A stretch of DNA of 6,011 nt, taken from positions 1 through 6,011 of the forward strand of contig DEBN01000100.1 in assembly GCA_002348825.1 (NCBI GenBank), written 5' to 3'. A program made the position numbers and the translations under genes. Of the stretch, positions 1-6,011 are shown piece by piece. How positions within the stretch are numbered: position 1 is the stretch's first letter; every line of letters begins with the position of its first letter. A model generated the notes under the pieces. It ran no database searches. It saw nothing but the letters and a program-made list of their open reading frames with translations, and was not told the origin of the DNA. The stretch comes from Gammaproteobacteria bacterium UBA2955 (GTDB lineage: Bacteria > Pseudomonadota > Gammaproteobacteria > Pseudomonadales > Azotimanducaceae).

Positions 1-150
1 GCCACTGCCCATGGTTGCGTTACCTTGCGGATCTAGGTCCACCATCAGCACCCGTTCGTCTAACGCTGCCAGCGCGGCCGCCAAATTAACGGTTGTGGTG
101 GTTTTTCCAACACCGCCTTTTTGGTTCGCTATGGCAATTATCCTAGTCAA
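1..150 (-). CDS. parA: ParA/Soj chromosome-partitioning ATPase, N-terminal 50 residues (runs off the window)
   Basis: This is the N-terminal part of the ParA/Soj ATPase, which works with ParB bound at parS sites to separate newly copied origins. The 50 visible residues begin (M)[17 protein letters not shown]. They contain the deviant Walker A motif KGGVGKTT at residues 11-18, with the signature lysine 11 and the P-loop lysine 16, and then the Walker A' strand VDLDPQGN at 37-44, whose Asp-Pro is typical of the family. The start is the TTG at 150-148. It places the conserved beginning exactly where the family starts, and no ATG or GTG lies just upstream in this frame. The TTG overlaps the rsmG stop codon (TTGA), which suggests translational coupling. 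Chromosomal rather than plasmid ParA is inferred from the mnmG-rsmG context. The rest of the protein, and presumably parB, lie beyond position 1. Confidence 0.95.
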   Translation of the reverse strand, partial: MTRIIAIANQKGGVGKTTTTVNLAAALAALDERVLMVDLDPQGNATMGSG

Positions 151-761
151 CGTCGTTCCAATATTTCTAAAAAGTGAACCTGTTCTAATCCGGGTATGGC
201 TGCGTGCTCTGTGCGGCGATGGTACGCGATCTGTGCTTCTTGGCCTCGTTCCTCTGTCTCTGCGAATGCCGCTCGCGTGCTGCGAAACACCAACAGGCGA
301 CCTCCATCATTTAAAGCCGGTTCGAGCATCGGCCACAAACTCGCTGCGGGCGCTACCGCTCGGGCTAATATGCTATCAAATCCGCCCTCCCAAGCCTTGT
401 TGTTAGCAAAATCCTGCTCTAAGAGCTCTACGTTTGACAGCCGCAGCTGGCTTTTCACCACTTGCAAGAAGCGGATTCTCTTGGCCATGCGGTCGCACAA
501 TACAAACTGACGCTCCGCGTTCACCACCGCTAACGGAATCCCCGGCAGCCCCGCGCCGGTCCCCACATCCAGCACTGAGGTGCCGTGCAGGTAGCGGTGA
601 GCACTCAAGCTGTCCATGACATGCCGATTCCAAAGACGATCTATGTCTTGTCGCGACACCAAGTTAATGCTGCGGTTCCATTTTTTAACCAACGCTGCGT
701 AATCTAACAGCTGTTGCTGTTGCGCTTCTCCGACGGAGACACCCAGCTCCTCAGCCCTCAA
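147..761 (-). CDS. rsmG: 16S rRNA (guanine-N7) methyltransferase RsmG (GidB)
   Basis: RsmG transfers a methyl group from S-adenosylmethionine to N7 of G527 (E. coli numbering) in the 530 loop of 16S rRNA; in several species its loss gives low-level streptomycin resistance. The 204 residues match the family length (207 in E. coli). Visible motifs are KWNRSINL (27-34), RHVMDSL (47-53), the SAM-binding loop [14 protein letters not shown] (65-78), [13 protein letters not shown] (88-100) and ARAV (133-136). The C-terminal part is less typical: where many homologues have a Lys-Gly after the GGR-type strand, this one reads VFRST (158-162), and the last strand is unusual. The start is uncertain. No ATG or GTG lies in frame, and TTG at 761 is the first conventional choice, but it leaves helix 1 short. 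A CTG at 788-786, overlapping the mnmG stop, would add nine residues (213 in all) that look like the missing helix. The stop overlaps the parA start. Confidence 0.96.
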   Translation of the reverse strand: MRAEELGVSVGEAQQQQLLDYAALVKKWNRSINLVSRQDIDRLWNRHVMDSLSAHRYLHGTSVLDVGTGAGLPGIPLAVVNAERQFVLCDRMAKRIRFLQVVKSQLRLSNVELLEQDFANNKAWEGGFDSILARAVAPAASLWPMLEPALNDGGRLLVFRSTRAAFAETEERGQEAQIAYHRRTEHAAIPGLEQVHFLEILERR

Positions 762-784
762 CCGCCATTGCTCTGTGGGCGCGT

Positions 785-2653
785 TCAGGCGGAAACCACT
801 TTTTTCGCGTGTATTAAAATTATCGATAACGCGGCCGGAGTCATGCCCTGAATGCGTGCAGCCCGCGCCAATGACGCTGGTCGCTGTTGATCCAATTTCT
901 GGCGCAACTCGTTGGATAGACCATCGATCCCCAAGTAGTCTAATTCAGGCGGAATCTGCATCCCTTCATGACGACGAATTTTGGCTATTTCGTCGTCTTG
1001 GCGTCTTATATAACCGGCGTATTTGGTTTCGATTTCCAACTGGCGCAATACACCCATCGCCACTTCATCGTTTGTATCGACAGCCAGTGCTTGAGCAACG
1101 CCGTCGGCGCTGACTTCGGGGCGACGCAACGCATCGAGCAGCCTCGTCTCTTTGCGCAGGTTCAGGGCCAAGACAGCATCCAGGTCGCTCCCTGGCAATA
1201 TGCTTTGACGTGCAAAATCCTCGCTCAGCACCTGCAACTGGCGCATCTTCACTTGGAAATGCTGACGCCGCTGCGTGCCAACGAGCCCCATGTCTATACC
1301 CAAGGGCGTCAGCCTTTGATCCGCGTTATCTTGGCGCAATCGAAGCCGAAACTCCGCGCGGCTGGTAAACATTCGATACGGCTCTGTGGTGCCTAGATTA
1401 ATCAGATCATCAACCAAAACGCCAATGTATGCCTCGTCTCTACGCGGCTCCCAAAAGCTTTGGCCTTTAACTTTGCGTGCCGCATTGATGCCCGCAAGCA
1501 GCCCCTGCGCTCCAGCCTCTTCATACCCGGTTGTACCGTTTATTTGGCCTGCGAAAAACAGCCCCTCGAGCGCTTTTGTTTGCAACGAGTAGGTTAAATC
1601 GCGAGGGTCAAAATAATCATATTCAATCGCATATCCGGGGCGCGATATGTGTGCCTGTTCAAACCCTCGCATAGTCCGCAGAAATGCCAACTGGACATCA
1701 AACGGCAAGCTTGTGGACACACCATTAGGATAAAGTTCTGTGGTCGTTAAGCCTTCTGGCTCGATAAATATTTGGTGTTGGGTCTTATCCGCGAACCGTA
1801 CCACTTTGTCTTCAATGCTGGGGCAATAGCGCGGGCCAACACCCTCGATTGCACCACTAAACATGGCTGAGCGATGCAGGTTGTCGCGGATAATTTTATG
1901 CGTGCGGTCATTTGTATAGGTGATGTGGCATTGCGTTTGCGCGGGATGCTCTGATCTTTGTCCCATCGACGACATCACCGGTCGAGGGTCGTCGCCGGGC
2001 TGTTGTTCGAGCTTGGTAAAATCTACCGTTCGGCCGTCGATACGTGGCGGGGTGCCCGTCTTTAATCGTCCGACACGAAATGGCAGGGCGCGCAGGCGCT
2101 GAGCCAAGAGGTTTGATGGTGCGTCACCGGCCCGTCCGCCAGGATGCTGTTCATGGCCGATGTGAATTTTTCCGTCTAAGAACGTTCCTGTAGTGAGGAC
2201 CACGCACGGCGCATAGAAATCCAAATCCATCTGAGTTTTGCAGCCGACCACCCGATCTCCCTCCACCAACAGGTCGACTACCGATTGCTGAAAAATTCTT
2301 AAACACGGTTGATTCTCTAAAATCTTGCGCACCGCATTTCGATACAGCGCGCGGTCCGCTTGGGCTCGTACCGCTCGCACCGCTGGCCCTTTGCTGGAAT
2401 TTAGCACACGGAAGTGGATTCCCGCTTGATCCGTCGCTCGGCCCATAACACCATCAAGGGCATCGATCTCTGCAACCAAATGGCTTTTACCGATGCCACC
2501 AATAGCCGGGTTACAGGACATTTGACCGATGGTTTCGATGTTTTGAGTGAGCAGCAGTGTACGCACACCCATTCGTGCGGCGGCGGCGGCGGCTTCTGTA
2601 CCGGCGTGACCGCCGCCAATGACAATGACATCAAACTGTTCTGGGTAACGCAT
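785..2653 (-). CDS. mnmG: tRNA uridine-5-carboxymethylaminomethyl modification enzyme, FAD-binding subunit MnmG (GidA)
   Basis: MnmG is the FAD- and NADH-using half of the MnmEG complex. It installs (carboxymethyl)aminomethyl groups at C5 of the wobble uridine U34 in tRNAs that read two-fold degenerate codons. Domains seen: an N-terminal FAD fold with GGGHAG (13-18), the signature [18 protein letters not shown] (43-60), [13 protein letters not shown] (82-94), [12 protein letters not shown] (155-166), [13 protein letters not shown] (195-207), [13 protein letters not shown] (368-380) and a C-terminal helical MnmE/tRNA-binding domain ending near [15 protein letters not shown]. With the ATG at 2653 the catalytic cysteines fall at 47 and 277, the same numbers as in E. 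coli, and length is 622 residues against 629. An ATG three codons earlier, at 2662, is possible but lacks a Shine-Dalgarno sequence, whereas the 2653 start has a purine-rich one beside it. The gene lies 63 bases after mnmE, its partner, and in the same frame. All key motifs are intact. Confidence 0.98.
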   Translation of the reverse strand: MRYPEQFDVIVIGGGHAGTEAAAAAARMGVRTLLLTQNIETIGQMSCNPAIGGIGKSHLVAEIDALDGVMGRATDQAGIHFRVLNSSKGPAVRAVRAQADRALYRNAVRKILENQPCLRIFQQSVVDLLVEGDRVVGCKTQMDLDFYAPCVVLTTGTFLDGKIHIGHEQHPGGRAGDAPSNLLAQRLRALPFRVGRLKTGTPPRIDGRTVDFTKLEQQPGDDPRPVMSSMGQRSEHPAQTQCHITYTNDRTHKIIRDNLHRSAMFSGAIEGVGPRYCPSIEDKVVRFADKTQHQIFIEPEGLTTTELYPNGVSTSLPFDVQLAFLRTMRGFEQAHISRPGYAIEYDYFDPRDLTYSLQTKALEGLFFAGQINGTTGYEEAGAQGLLAGINAARKVKGQSFWEPRRDEAYIGVLVDDLINLGTTEPYRMFTSRAEFRLRLRQDNADQRLTPLGIDMGLVGTQRRQHFQVKMRQLQVLSEDFARQSILPGSDLDAVLALNLRKETRLLDALRRPEVSADGVAQALAVDTNDEVAMGVLRQLEIETKYAGYIRRQDDEIAKIRRHEGMQIPPELDYLGIDGLSNELRQKLDQQRPASLARAARIQGMTPAALSIILIHAKKVVSA

Positions 2654-2654
2654 A

Positions 2655-2664
2655 CCTTCCATCC
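2655..2664 (-). promoter_or_regulatory. Ribosome binding site deciding the mnmG start
   Basis: The minus strand reads GGATGGAAGGT directly before the ATG at 2653. The GGAAGG core is very close to the start, but the upstream GGATGG lies at about 5 bases spacing, so together they give the only purine-rich site here. The other in-frame ATG, at 2662, is preceded by CGCAGCCTGG, which has no comparable match. This supports the shorter MnmG start. It is a sequence judgement only. Confidence 0.5.
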
Positions 2665-2683
2665 AGGCTGCGGCGGGCGCGAT

Positions 2684-2712
2684 AGTATAGTGATTGAGCG
2701 TAGTTTTGGAAG
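2684..2712 (-). promoter_or_regulatory. Possible weak sigma-70 promoter for mnmG-rsmG-parA
   Basis: In the 63-base spacer after mnmE the minus strand has TATACT at 2689-2684, five of six matches to the -10 consensus. Seventeen bases upstream is CTTCCA at 2712-2707, only three of six matches to TTGACA. A transcript would begin near 2677, giving a leader of about 24 bases. The -35 is poor and the genes could simply be read through from yidC-mnmE, so this is a candidate internal promoter only. No terminator hairpin is seen in the spacer. Confidence 0.3.
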
Positions 2713-2716
2713 GCGT

Positions 2717-4084
2717 CTACTTGCCGATGCAAAATTCTGAAAAAATTCGGCCTAGCAGATCATCGGCGCTCACGTCACCGGTAATACGCCCCAGATATCG
2801 TTGCGCCAGCGACAACTCCTCCGCCACCAGTTCTACCCCCAAACCACCTTGCAGAGCCAAAAGACTTGCGTCCACTTGAGCAGCAGCCGCTTTAAGGGCG
2901 TCCACATGGCGGGCCCGCGCAGAAAACTCGGTGGCGTCATCAGTGTATCCGGCCAGCTTTTGGAGCTTGCTTTTCAGCTCGGTCAGTCCTTCACCGGTGC
3001 GCGCCGAAACCGCAGCATGGTTCACTCGCTGATCTAAATCCGGCGGTGCTGCCAAATCAGTCTTATTAACCACGACAAGAATCTCGGGCGGTGGCCCCTG
3101 CGCACCGGAAAACTGCTCTCTGAGTTCCTGTATTTGCTCTTTTACACCACTGTCTGTGAGTTCAGGTACAGCAACGACCAACAACACGATGTCGGCTTGG
3201 GCTATTTGCGCTCGCGCCCGCGCCACGCCCTGCTGTTCTATCGTATCCTCGCTGTCTCTCAAGCCTGCCGTGTCGACCAAGCGGATCGGCAAATTATTAA
3301 TAAGCAGATCTACCTTCAGTAGATCGCGAGTTGTTCCGGGAATGTCTGTGACAATCGCCGCTTCTTCTCCCGCCAACGCGTTGAGCAGGCTCGACTTGCC
3401 AACATTGGGGGCGCCTATGAGCGCAACCTGAAGACCACTGCTGAGCAACCGGCCTTGATTGGCGCTCTCGATAATATCCTTATGTGCCTGAACAATTGCT
3501 TTGAGGGCTTCCACAACCCCCGCTTGTTCGAGTATTTCGAGCTCTTCATCCGGAAAATCGATAGCGGCTTCTACCTGCACCCGCAGCGTCGTTATTCGTT
3601 CGATCAAGTCATTGACCTTGTTGGAAAAGTCTCCACGAAGCGTATTTACGGCCGCTCGCGCTGCAGCTATCGAGGTGCTGGAAATTAAGTCCGCCACAGC
3701 CTCCGCTTGGGCCAAGTCCAATTTGCCGTTGTGAAAAGCACGCTCACTAAATTCGCCGGGTTTTGCTAATCGAGCCCCCAAACTACATAGCGCATTGAGA
3801 ATCTGTTGTTGCACCACCGGCCCACCGTGACCCTGCAGCTCTACCACCTCCTCTCCGGTGAAAGAGTTCGGCGCTGGGAACCACAGCGCAACGCCATCGT
3901 CTAAACGTTCTGCGGCATTCTTAAACTCGCAATAAACGGCCTTTCGAGACACCAACCCCCGGGCACAAATTTTCTCTGCAACCCGCTTAGCCCCAGGTCC
4001 TGAAAGCCTGACTATCCCGATACCGCCCTGACCCGGCGGCGTGGCGATCGCGCAAATCAGATCTTGATCAACTGCATCGGTCAT
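2717..4084 (-). CDS. mnmE: tRNA modification GTPase MnmE (TrmE)
   Basis: MnmE is the GTPase and folate-binding half of the MnmEG complex for wobble-uridine (U34) modification of tRNA; a tetrahydrofolate derivative supplies the one-carbon unit. The 455 residues equal the usual length (454 in E. coli). The N-terminal folate-binding domain (about 1-120) carries GIGIVRLSGP (21-30), PNSFTGEEVVELQGHGGP (72-89) and KPGEFSERAF (108-117). A helical domain follows, with the G domain inserted: G1 GAPNVGKS (224-231), G2 TTRD (251-254), G3 DTAG (271-274), G4 NKTD (340-343) and G5 SAR (360-362). The protein ends in the invariant FCIGK (451-455), whose cysteine is functionally important in E. coli. The ATG at 4084 is the only usual start between the yidC stop and the conserved N-terminus. 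It has almost no Shine-Dalgarno sequence, so expression may depend on coupling to yidC, 36 bases upstream. All motifs are intact. Confidence 0.99.
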   Translation of the reverse strand: MTDAVDQDLICAIATPPGQGGIGIVRLSGPGAKRVAEKICARGLVSRKAVYCEFKNAAERLDDGVALWFPAPNSFTGEEVVELQGHGGPVVQQQILNALCSLGARLAKPGEFSERAFHNGKLDLAQAEAVADLISSTSIAAARAAVNTLRGDFSNKVNDLIERITTLRVQVEAAIDFPDEELEILEQAGVVEALKAIVQAHKDIIESANQGRLLSSGLQVALIGAPNVGKSSLLNALAGEEAAIVTDIPGTTRDLLKVDLLINNLPIRLVDTAGLRDSEDTIEQQGVARARAQIAQADIVLLVVAVPELTDSGVKEQIQELREQFSGAQGPPPEILVVVNKTDLAAPPDLDQRVNHAAVSARTGEGLTELKSKLQKLAGYTDDATEFSARARHVDALKAAAAQVDASLLALQGGLGVELVAEELSLAQRYLGRITGDVSADDLLGRIFSEFCIGK

Positions 4085-4120
4085 GTTTGCACTGACTGGT
4101 GGGGTTATCTTTTCACCCTG
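4085..4120 (-). other. yidC-mnmE spacer with no clear ribosome binding site
   Basis: The 36 bases between the yidC stop and the mnmE start hold no convincing Shine-Dalgarno sequence; the ten bases before the ATG are CAGTGCAAAC. On the minus strand GATAAC occurs twice, 16 bases apart: once spanning the yidC stop (4125-4120) and once at 4109-4104. Between them GGGT and ACCC could form a four-pair stem around a nine-base loop, which is too weak and lacks the U tract for a terminator. The spacer is open in the yidC/mnmE frame, so both genes share a frame separated by a single TAA. Confidence 0.4.
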
Positions 4121-5830
4121 TTATCCGTTCTCTCTGGCTTTTTCCACTTGACGATAAACAAAGGTCTGCTGAGCGATAGACAGCAGGTTATTAACCAACC
4201 AGTAGAGCACTAGGCCAGCGGGGAAAAATAAGAACAATACGGTGAACATTATCGGCATCATCTTCATGATCTTGACCTGCATCGGGTCGCCTACTTGAGG
4301 ATTAAGCGCCTGCATGAGGTAAGTGCTGGCTCCCATAAGTAACGGCAAAATAAAATAAGGATCCATTGCCGCCAAATCGTTAATCCAGAATATGAACGGC
4401 GCTTGTCGCAGTTCAACCGATTCGAGCAATACCCAATACAGAGCGAGAAAAATCGGCATAGGCAATAGCATAGGCAGACAGCCGCCCAGCGGATTGGCGC
4501 CTTCTTTTTTGTACAGTGCCATCATCTCACGGGATAACTTCTCGCGATCGTTTGCATAGCGCTCCTGAATTCGCTTCATCGCTGGCGCCACTCTCCGCAT
4601 ATTTGCCATCGACCGATAACCTTTGGCCGAGACCCAATACAGCGCGGCTTTTACTAACAATGTCAGCAGGATTATTGAAAGACCCCAATTCCCAGTAACA
4701 GAGTGGAAGTAATTCAAGACCTTGAATAGCGGCTCAGCAATCCACCACAAAAACCCATAATCAACGGTCATATTGAGGTTCGGCGCTATTTCCTCCAGAC
4801 GGATTTGATCTTTGGGTCCGGCATAGAATCCCGATTGCCAAACTCCGACTTCTCCAGCGGCTAGCTGTTTTGCCTGACCAATGATTCGATAAAGATAGTT
4901 ACCGTCGCGACTGCGGCTCACCTCAAAGCGATTTTGTTCATCCGATGGTGGCACCCAAGCGGAGACAAAATAGTGTTGCAGAAACGCCATCCATCCGCCT
5001 TCATGGGTGAAGCTTATTGGCCCTGCCTCGAGATCATCAAACGCTACTTTCTCATAGCGATTTTCCGCGGTTGTCGTCGCTCCGCCATAGAACGGCTGAG
5101 GTGCTAGGGGAATCGATTCATCCAAGCTTGGCGGCTGGCTGTCTCTTTTTATTTGGGTAAACATCCCCGCCACAAACGGGCCAGGCTTGTTATTCGTTAC
5201 GCGATATTCGACGTCGACTAGATAATCGTCAGCCCTAAAACGAAAAATTTTCTCCACTCGGTTGCCCGCAACGTTGGCGCTGAGTACTACCTCTGTTTCG
5301 CCCTGATCGATCTTAAAATCGGTTTTGTTTGTTACATAGAGTGGCCTTTCCCCGCTGCGGTCGGTCCCGTCGGCACCGATTAAGCCGCTTTGCGCTATGT
5401 ACGTCCTTTGTTGGCTTTGATCCAACAAGACAAACGGAACATCAGGACGATCGATTTGTACCGGAAATTTCGGCAGCAGAACACGCACCACATCACCACC
5501 TTCCCGATCGATCCAGACTTTCAGTGACGGTGTTGTTACCGTAATGAGCCGCCCACGGTTTGTCTCCATCTCTACGGTTCTTTCGCGGCCAAATTCTGGC
5601 GACGGCAGTGCTGGTATATCTCCGGACTCTTGCTGTGGTTGCACGTTTATCGGGACGTCATTCGCCACATAATCAGACGCCGAGCTGGATGCGATGACGT
5701 CCGGCTCGCTCGCATAGTATTCAGCATCTCTTGTGTCCTGCATGTCTTCGTTCCATGCAAGGATCAGTAGATAGCCGGTGGCCGCCAAGCAAATCAGTAG
5801 CACGATGCGTTGGATTTCAGCCGGCAACAT
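4121..5830 (-). CDS. yidC: Membrane protein insertase YidC (Oxa1 family, Gram-negative long form)
   Basis: YidC inserts proteins into the inner membrane, alone or with SecYEG, and helps fold them. The 569 residues fit the long Gram-negative form (548 in E. coli). Order: TM1 at about 8-25; an acidic, Ser/Gln-rich periplasmic linker at about 28-75; the beta-rich P1 domain to about 350; then the conserved core. The core has TM2 near 380-400, a cytoplasmic hairpin (about 401-445) including YRSMANMR with R412 at the position of the E. coli groove arginine R366, the signature [15 protein letters not shown] (437-451), [16 protein letters not shown] (471-486), and further TMs at about 490-508 and 525-550. 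The C-terminal tail is short (KARENG). The ATG at 5830 is preceded four codons earlier by an in-frame TAG and by a good Shine-Dalgarno sequence, so the start is secure. The gene overlaps yidD by 14 bases, implying coupled translation. Confidence 0.99.
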   Translation of the reverse strand: MLPAEIQRIVLLICLAATGYLLILAWNEDMQDTRDAEYYASEPDVIASSSASDYVANDVPINVQPQQESGDIPALPSPEFGRERTVEMETNRGRLITVTTPSLKVWIDREGGDVVRVLLPKFPVQIDRPDVPFVLLDQSQQRTYIAQSGLIGADGTDRSGERPLYVTNKTDFKIDQGETEVVLSANVAGNRVEKIFRFRADDYLVDVEYRVTNNKPGPFVAGMFTQIKRDSQPPSLDESIPLAPQPFYGGATTTAENRYEKVAFDDLEAGPISFTHEGGWMAFLQHYFVSAWVPPSDEQNRFEVSRSRDGNYLYRIIGQAKQLAAGEVGVWQSGFYAGPKDQIRLEEIAPNLNMTVDYGFLWWIAEPLFKVLNYFHSVTGNWGLSIILLTLLVKAALYWVSAKGYRSMANMRRVAPAMKRIQERYANDREKLSREMMALYKKEGANPLGGCLPMLLPMPIFLALYWVLLESVELRQAPFIFWINDLAAMDPYFILPLLMGASTYLMQALNPQVGDPMQVKIMKMMPIMFTVLFLFFPAGLVLYWLVNNLLSIAQQTFVYRQVEKARENG

Positions 5831-6011
5831 GTTCCACCCCTATTTTTTTATTTTCTACTTCTGGAATTGGATCTGCGCCTCCAGCGCTCCAAGGGTTGCA
5901 CCGCATTATCCGCCAAGCTCCCAACAACACACCTCGCAAAGGTCCATGGACCCGTATCGCGTCGATCGCGTAATTTGAGCACGAGGGGTAATAACGACAG
6001 CATGTTGGGTT
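5817..6011 (-). CDS. yidD: Membrane protein insertion efficiency factor YidD, C-terminal 64 residues (5' end outside the window)
   Basis: YidD is a small inner-membrane-associated protein, encoded almost everywhere between rnpA and yidC, that improves YidC-dependent membrane insertion. This fragment enters from beyond 6011 and ends at TGA 5819-5817. Family marks are clear: [19 protein letters not shown] (5-23), the WRIMRC stretch (33-38), then [12 protein letters not shown] (39-50). Conserved cysteines are at fragment positions 5, 11 and 38; the extra cysteine at 4 sits where homologues usually have another residue. After DPIP comes a charged 14-residue tail. The last five codons and the stop overlap the beginning of yidC in another frame, and the yidC ribosome binding site lies inside yidD, so the two are probably translated together. 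The missing N-terminal part (roughly 15-25 residues, including an amphipathic helix in relatives) and rnpA should lie just beyond the window edge. Confidence 0.95.
   Translation of the reverse strand, partial: NPTCCRYYPSCSNYAIDAIRVHGPLRGVLLGAWRIMRCNPWSAGGADPIPEVENKKIGVEHVAG
5837..5841 (-). promoter_or_regulatory. Ribosome binding site of yidC, inside yidD
   Basis: The minus strand reads AGGGGTGGAAC immediately before the yidC ATG. AGGGG at 5841-5837 sits six bases from the start codon, and the overlapping GGTGGA adds purines. It is the clearest Shine-Dalgarno sequence in the window. It lies in the last codons of yidD, just after an A-rich stretch, and so fixes the yidC start while being coding sequence for the YidD tail. 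Confidence 0.7.

Noticed and set aside
11..406. Plus-strand open frame of 131 codons opposite parA and rsmG
   Set aside because: It spans two clearly real minus-strand genes and has no family features; a shadow frame.
968..1396. Plus-strand open frame of 142 codons inside mnmG
   Set aside because: It lies antisense within a fully conserved mnmG, shows no recognisable motif, and is of a length expected by chance opposite a coding gene.
4043..4050. GCGATCGC octamer like the cyanobacterial HIP1 repeat, plus a cluster of GATC sites near 5308-5512
   Set aside because: I found only a single octamer, and GATC counted by eye (about 34 in 6 kb) is only modestly above random expectation; the genes are clearly gammaproteobacterial.
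4104..4118. GGGT/ACCC hairpin after yidC as a terminator
   Set aside because: Only four base pairs with a nine-base loop and no T tract on the minus strand; not a credible terminator between tightly spaced genes.
4115..4126. Minus strand GGATAACAGGGT, matching 12 bases of the I-SceI homing-endonuclease site
   Set aside because: The match is partial and lies at the yidC stop, with no intron or endonuclease gene nearby; chance.
1..6011. DnaA boxes or parS sites expected near an origin
   Set aside because: I found no good TTATNCACA box and no GTTTCACGTGAAAC-like palindrome by eye; the origin and parS are probably outside the window.

Overview
The window is a compact block of core housekeeping genes, all on the minus strand. 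Read 5' to 3' on that strand the order is: end of yidD, yidC, mnmE (trmE), mnmG (gidA), rsmG (gidB), start of parA (soj). This order is the one known from Pseudomonas-type gammaproteobacteria on the rpmH-rnpA side of the chromosomal replication origin. In E. coli the same genes are split between two places. YidC, MnmE and MnmG all look gammaproteobacterial. I would guess a non-enteric, perhaps marine, gammaproteobacterium, but nothing here fixes the genus. Base composition is moderate, with no island of different composition.

Layout from high to low coordinates: a yidD fragment (its 5' end lies beyond 6011) runs 14 bases into yidC. yidC is followed by a 36-base spacer and mnmE. A 63-base spacer with a possible weak promoter precedes mnmG. 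rsmG follows after 23 bases if its TTG start is used. Its last bases overlap the TTG start of parA in a TTGA junction, and parA continues past position 1. There is no gene-free stretch over 70 bases, no terminator, no RNA gene, no mobile element and no CRISPR. The plus strand carries only shadow reading frames.

Functionally, YidD and YidC serve inner-membrane protein insertion. MnmE and MnmG form one enzyme complex that modifies the wobble uridine (U34) of certain tRNAs. RsmG methylates 16S rRNA in the 530 loop. ParA is the ATPase of the origin-segregation system. The shared logic is cotranscription near the origin rather than one pathway.

I found no new biological system. The points worth a second look are translational: rsmG has no usual start codon in frame and may begin upstream of its TTG; parA uses TTG; mnmE has almost no Shine-Dalgarno sequence; and RsmG diverges from its family near the C-terminus.
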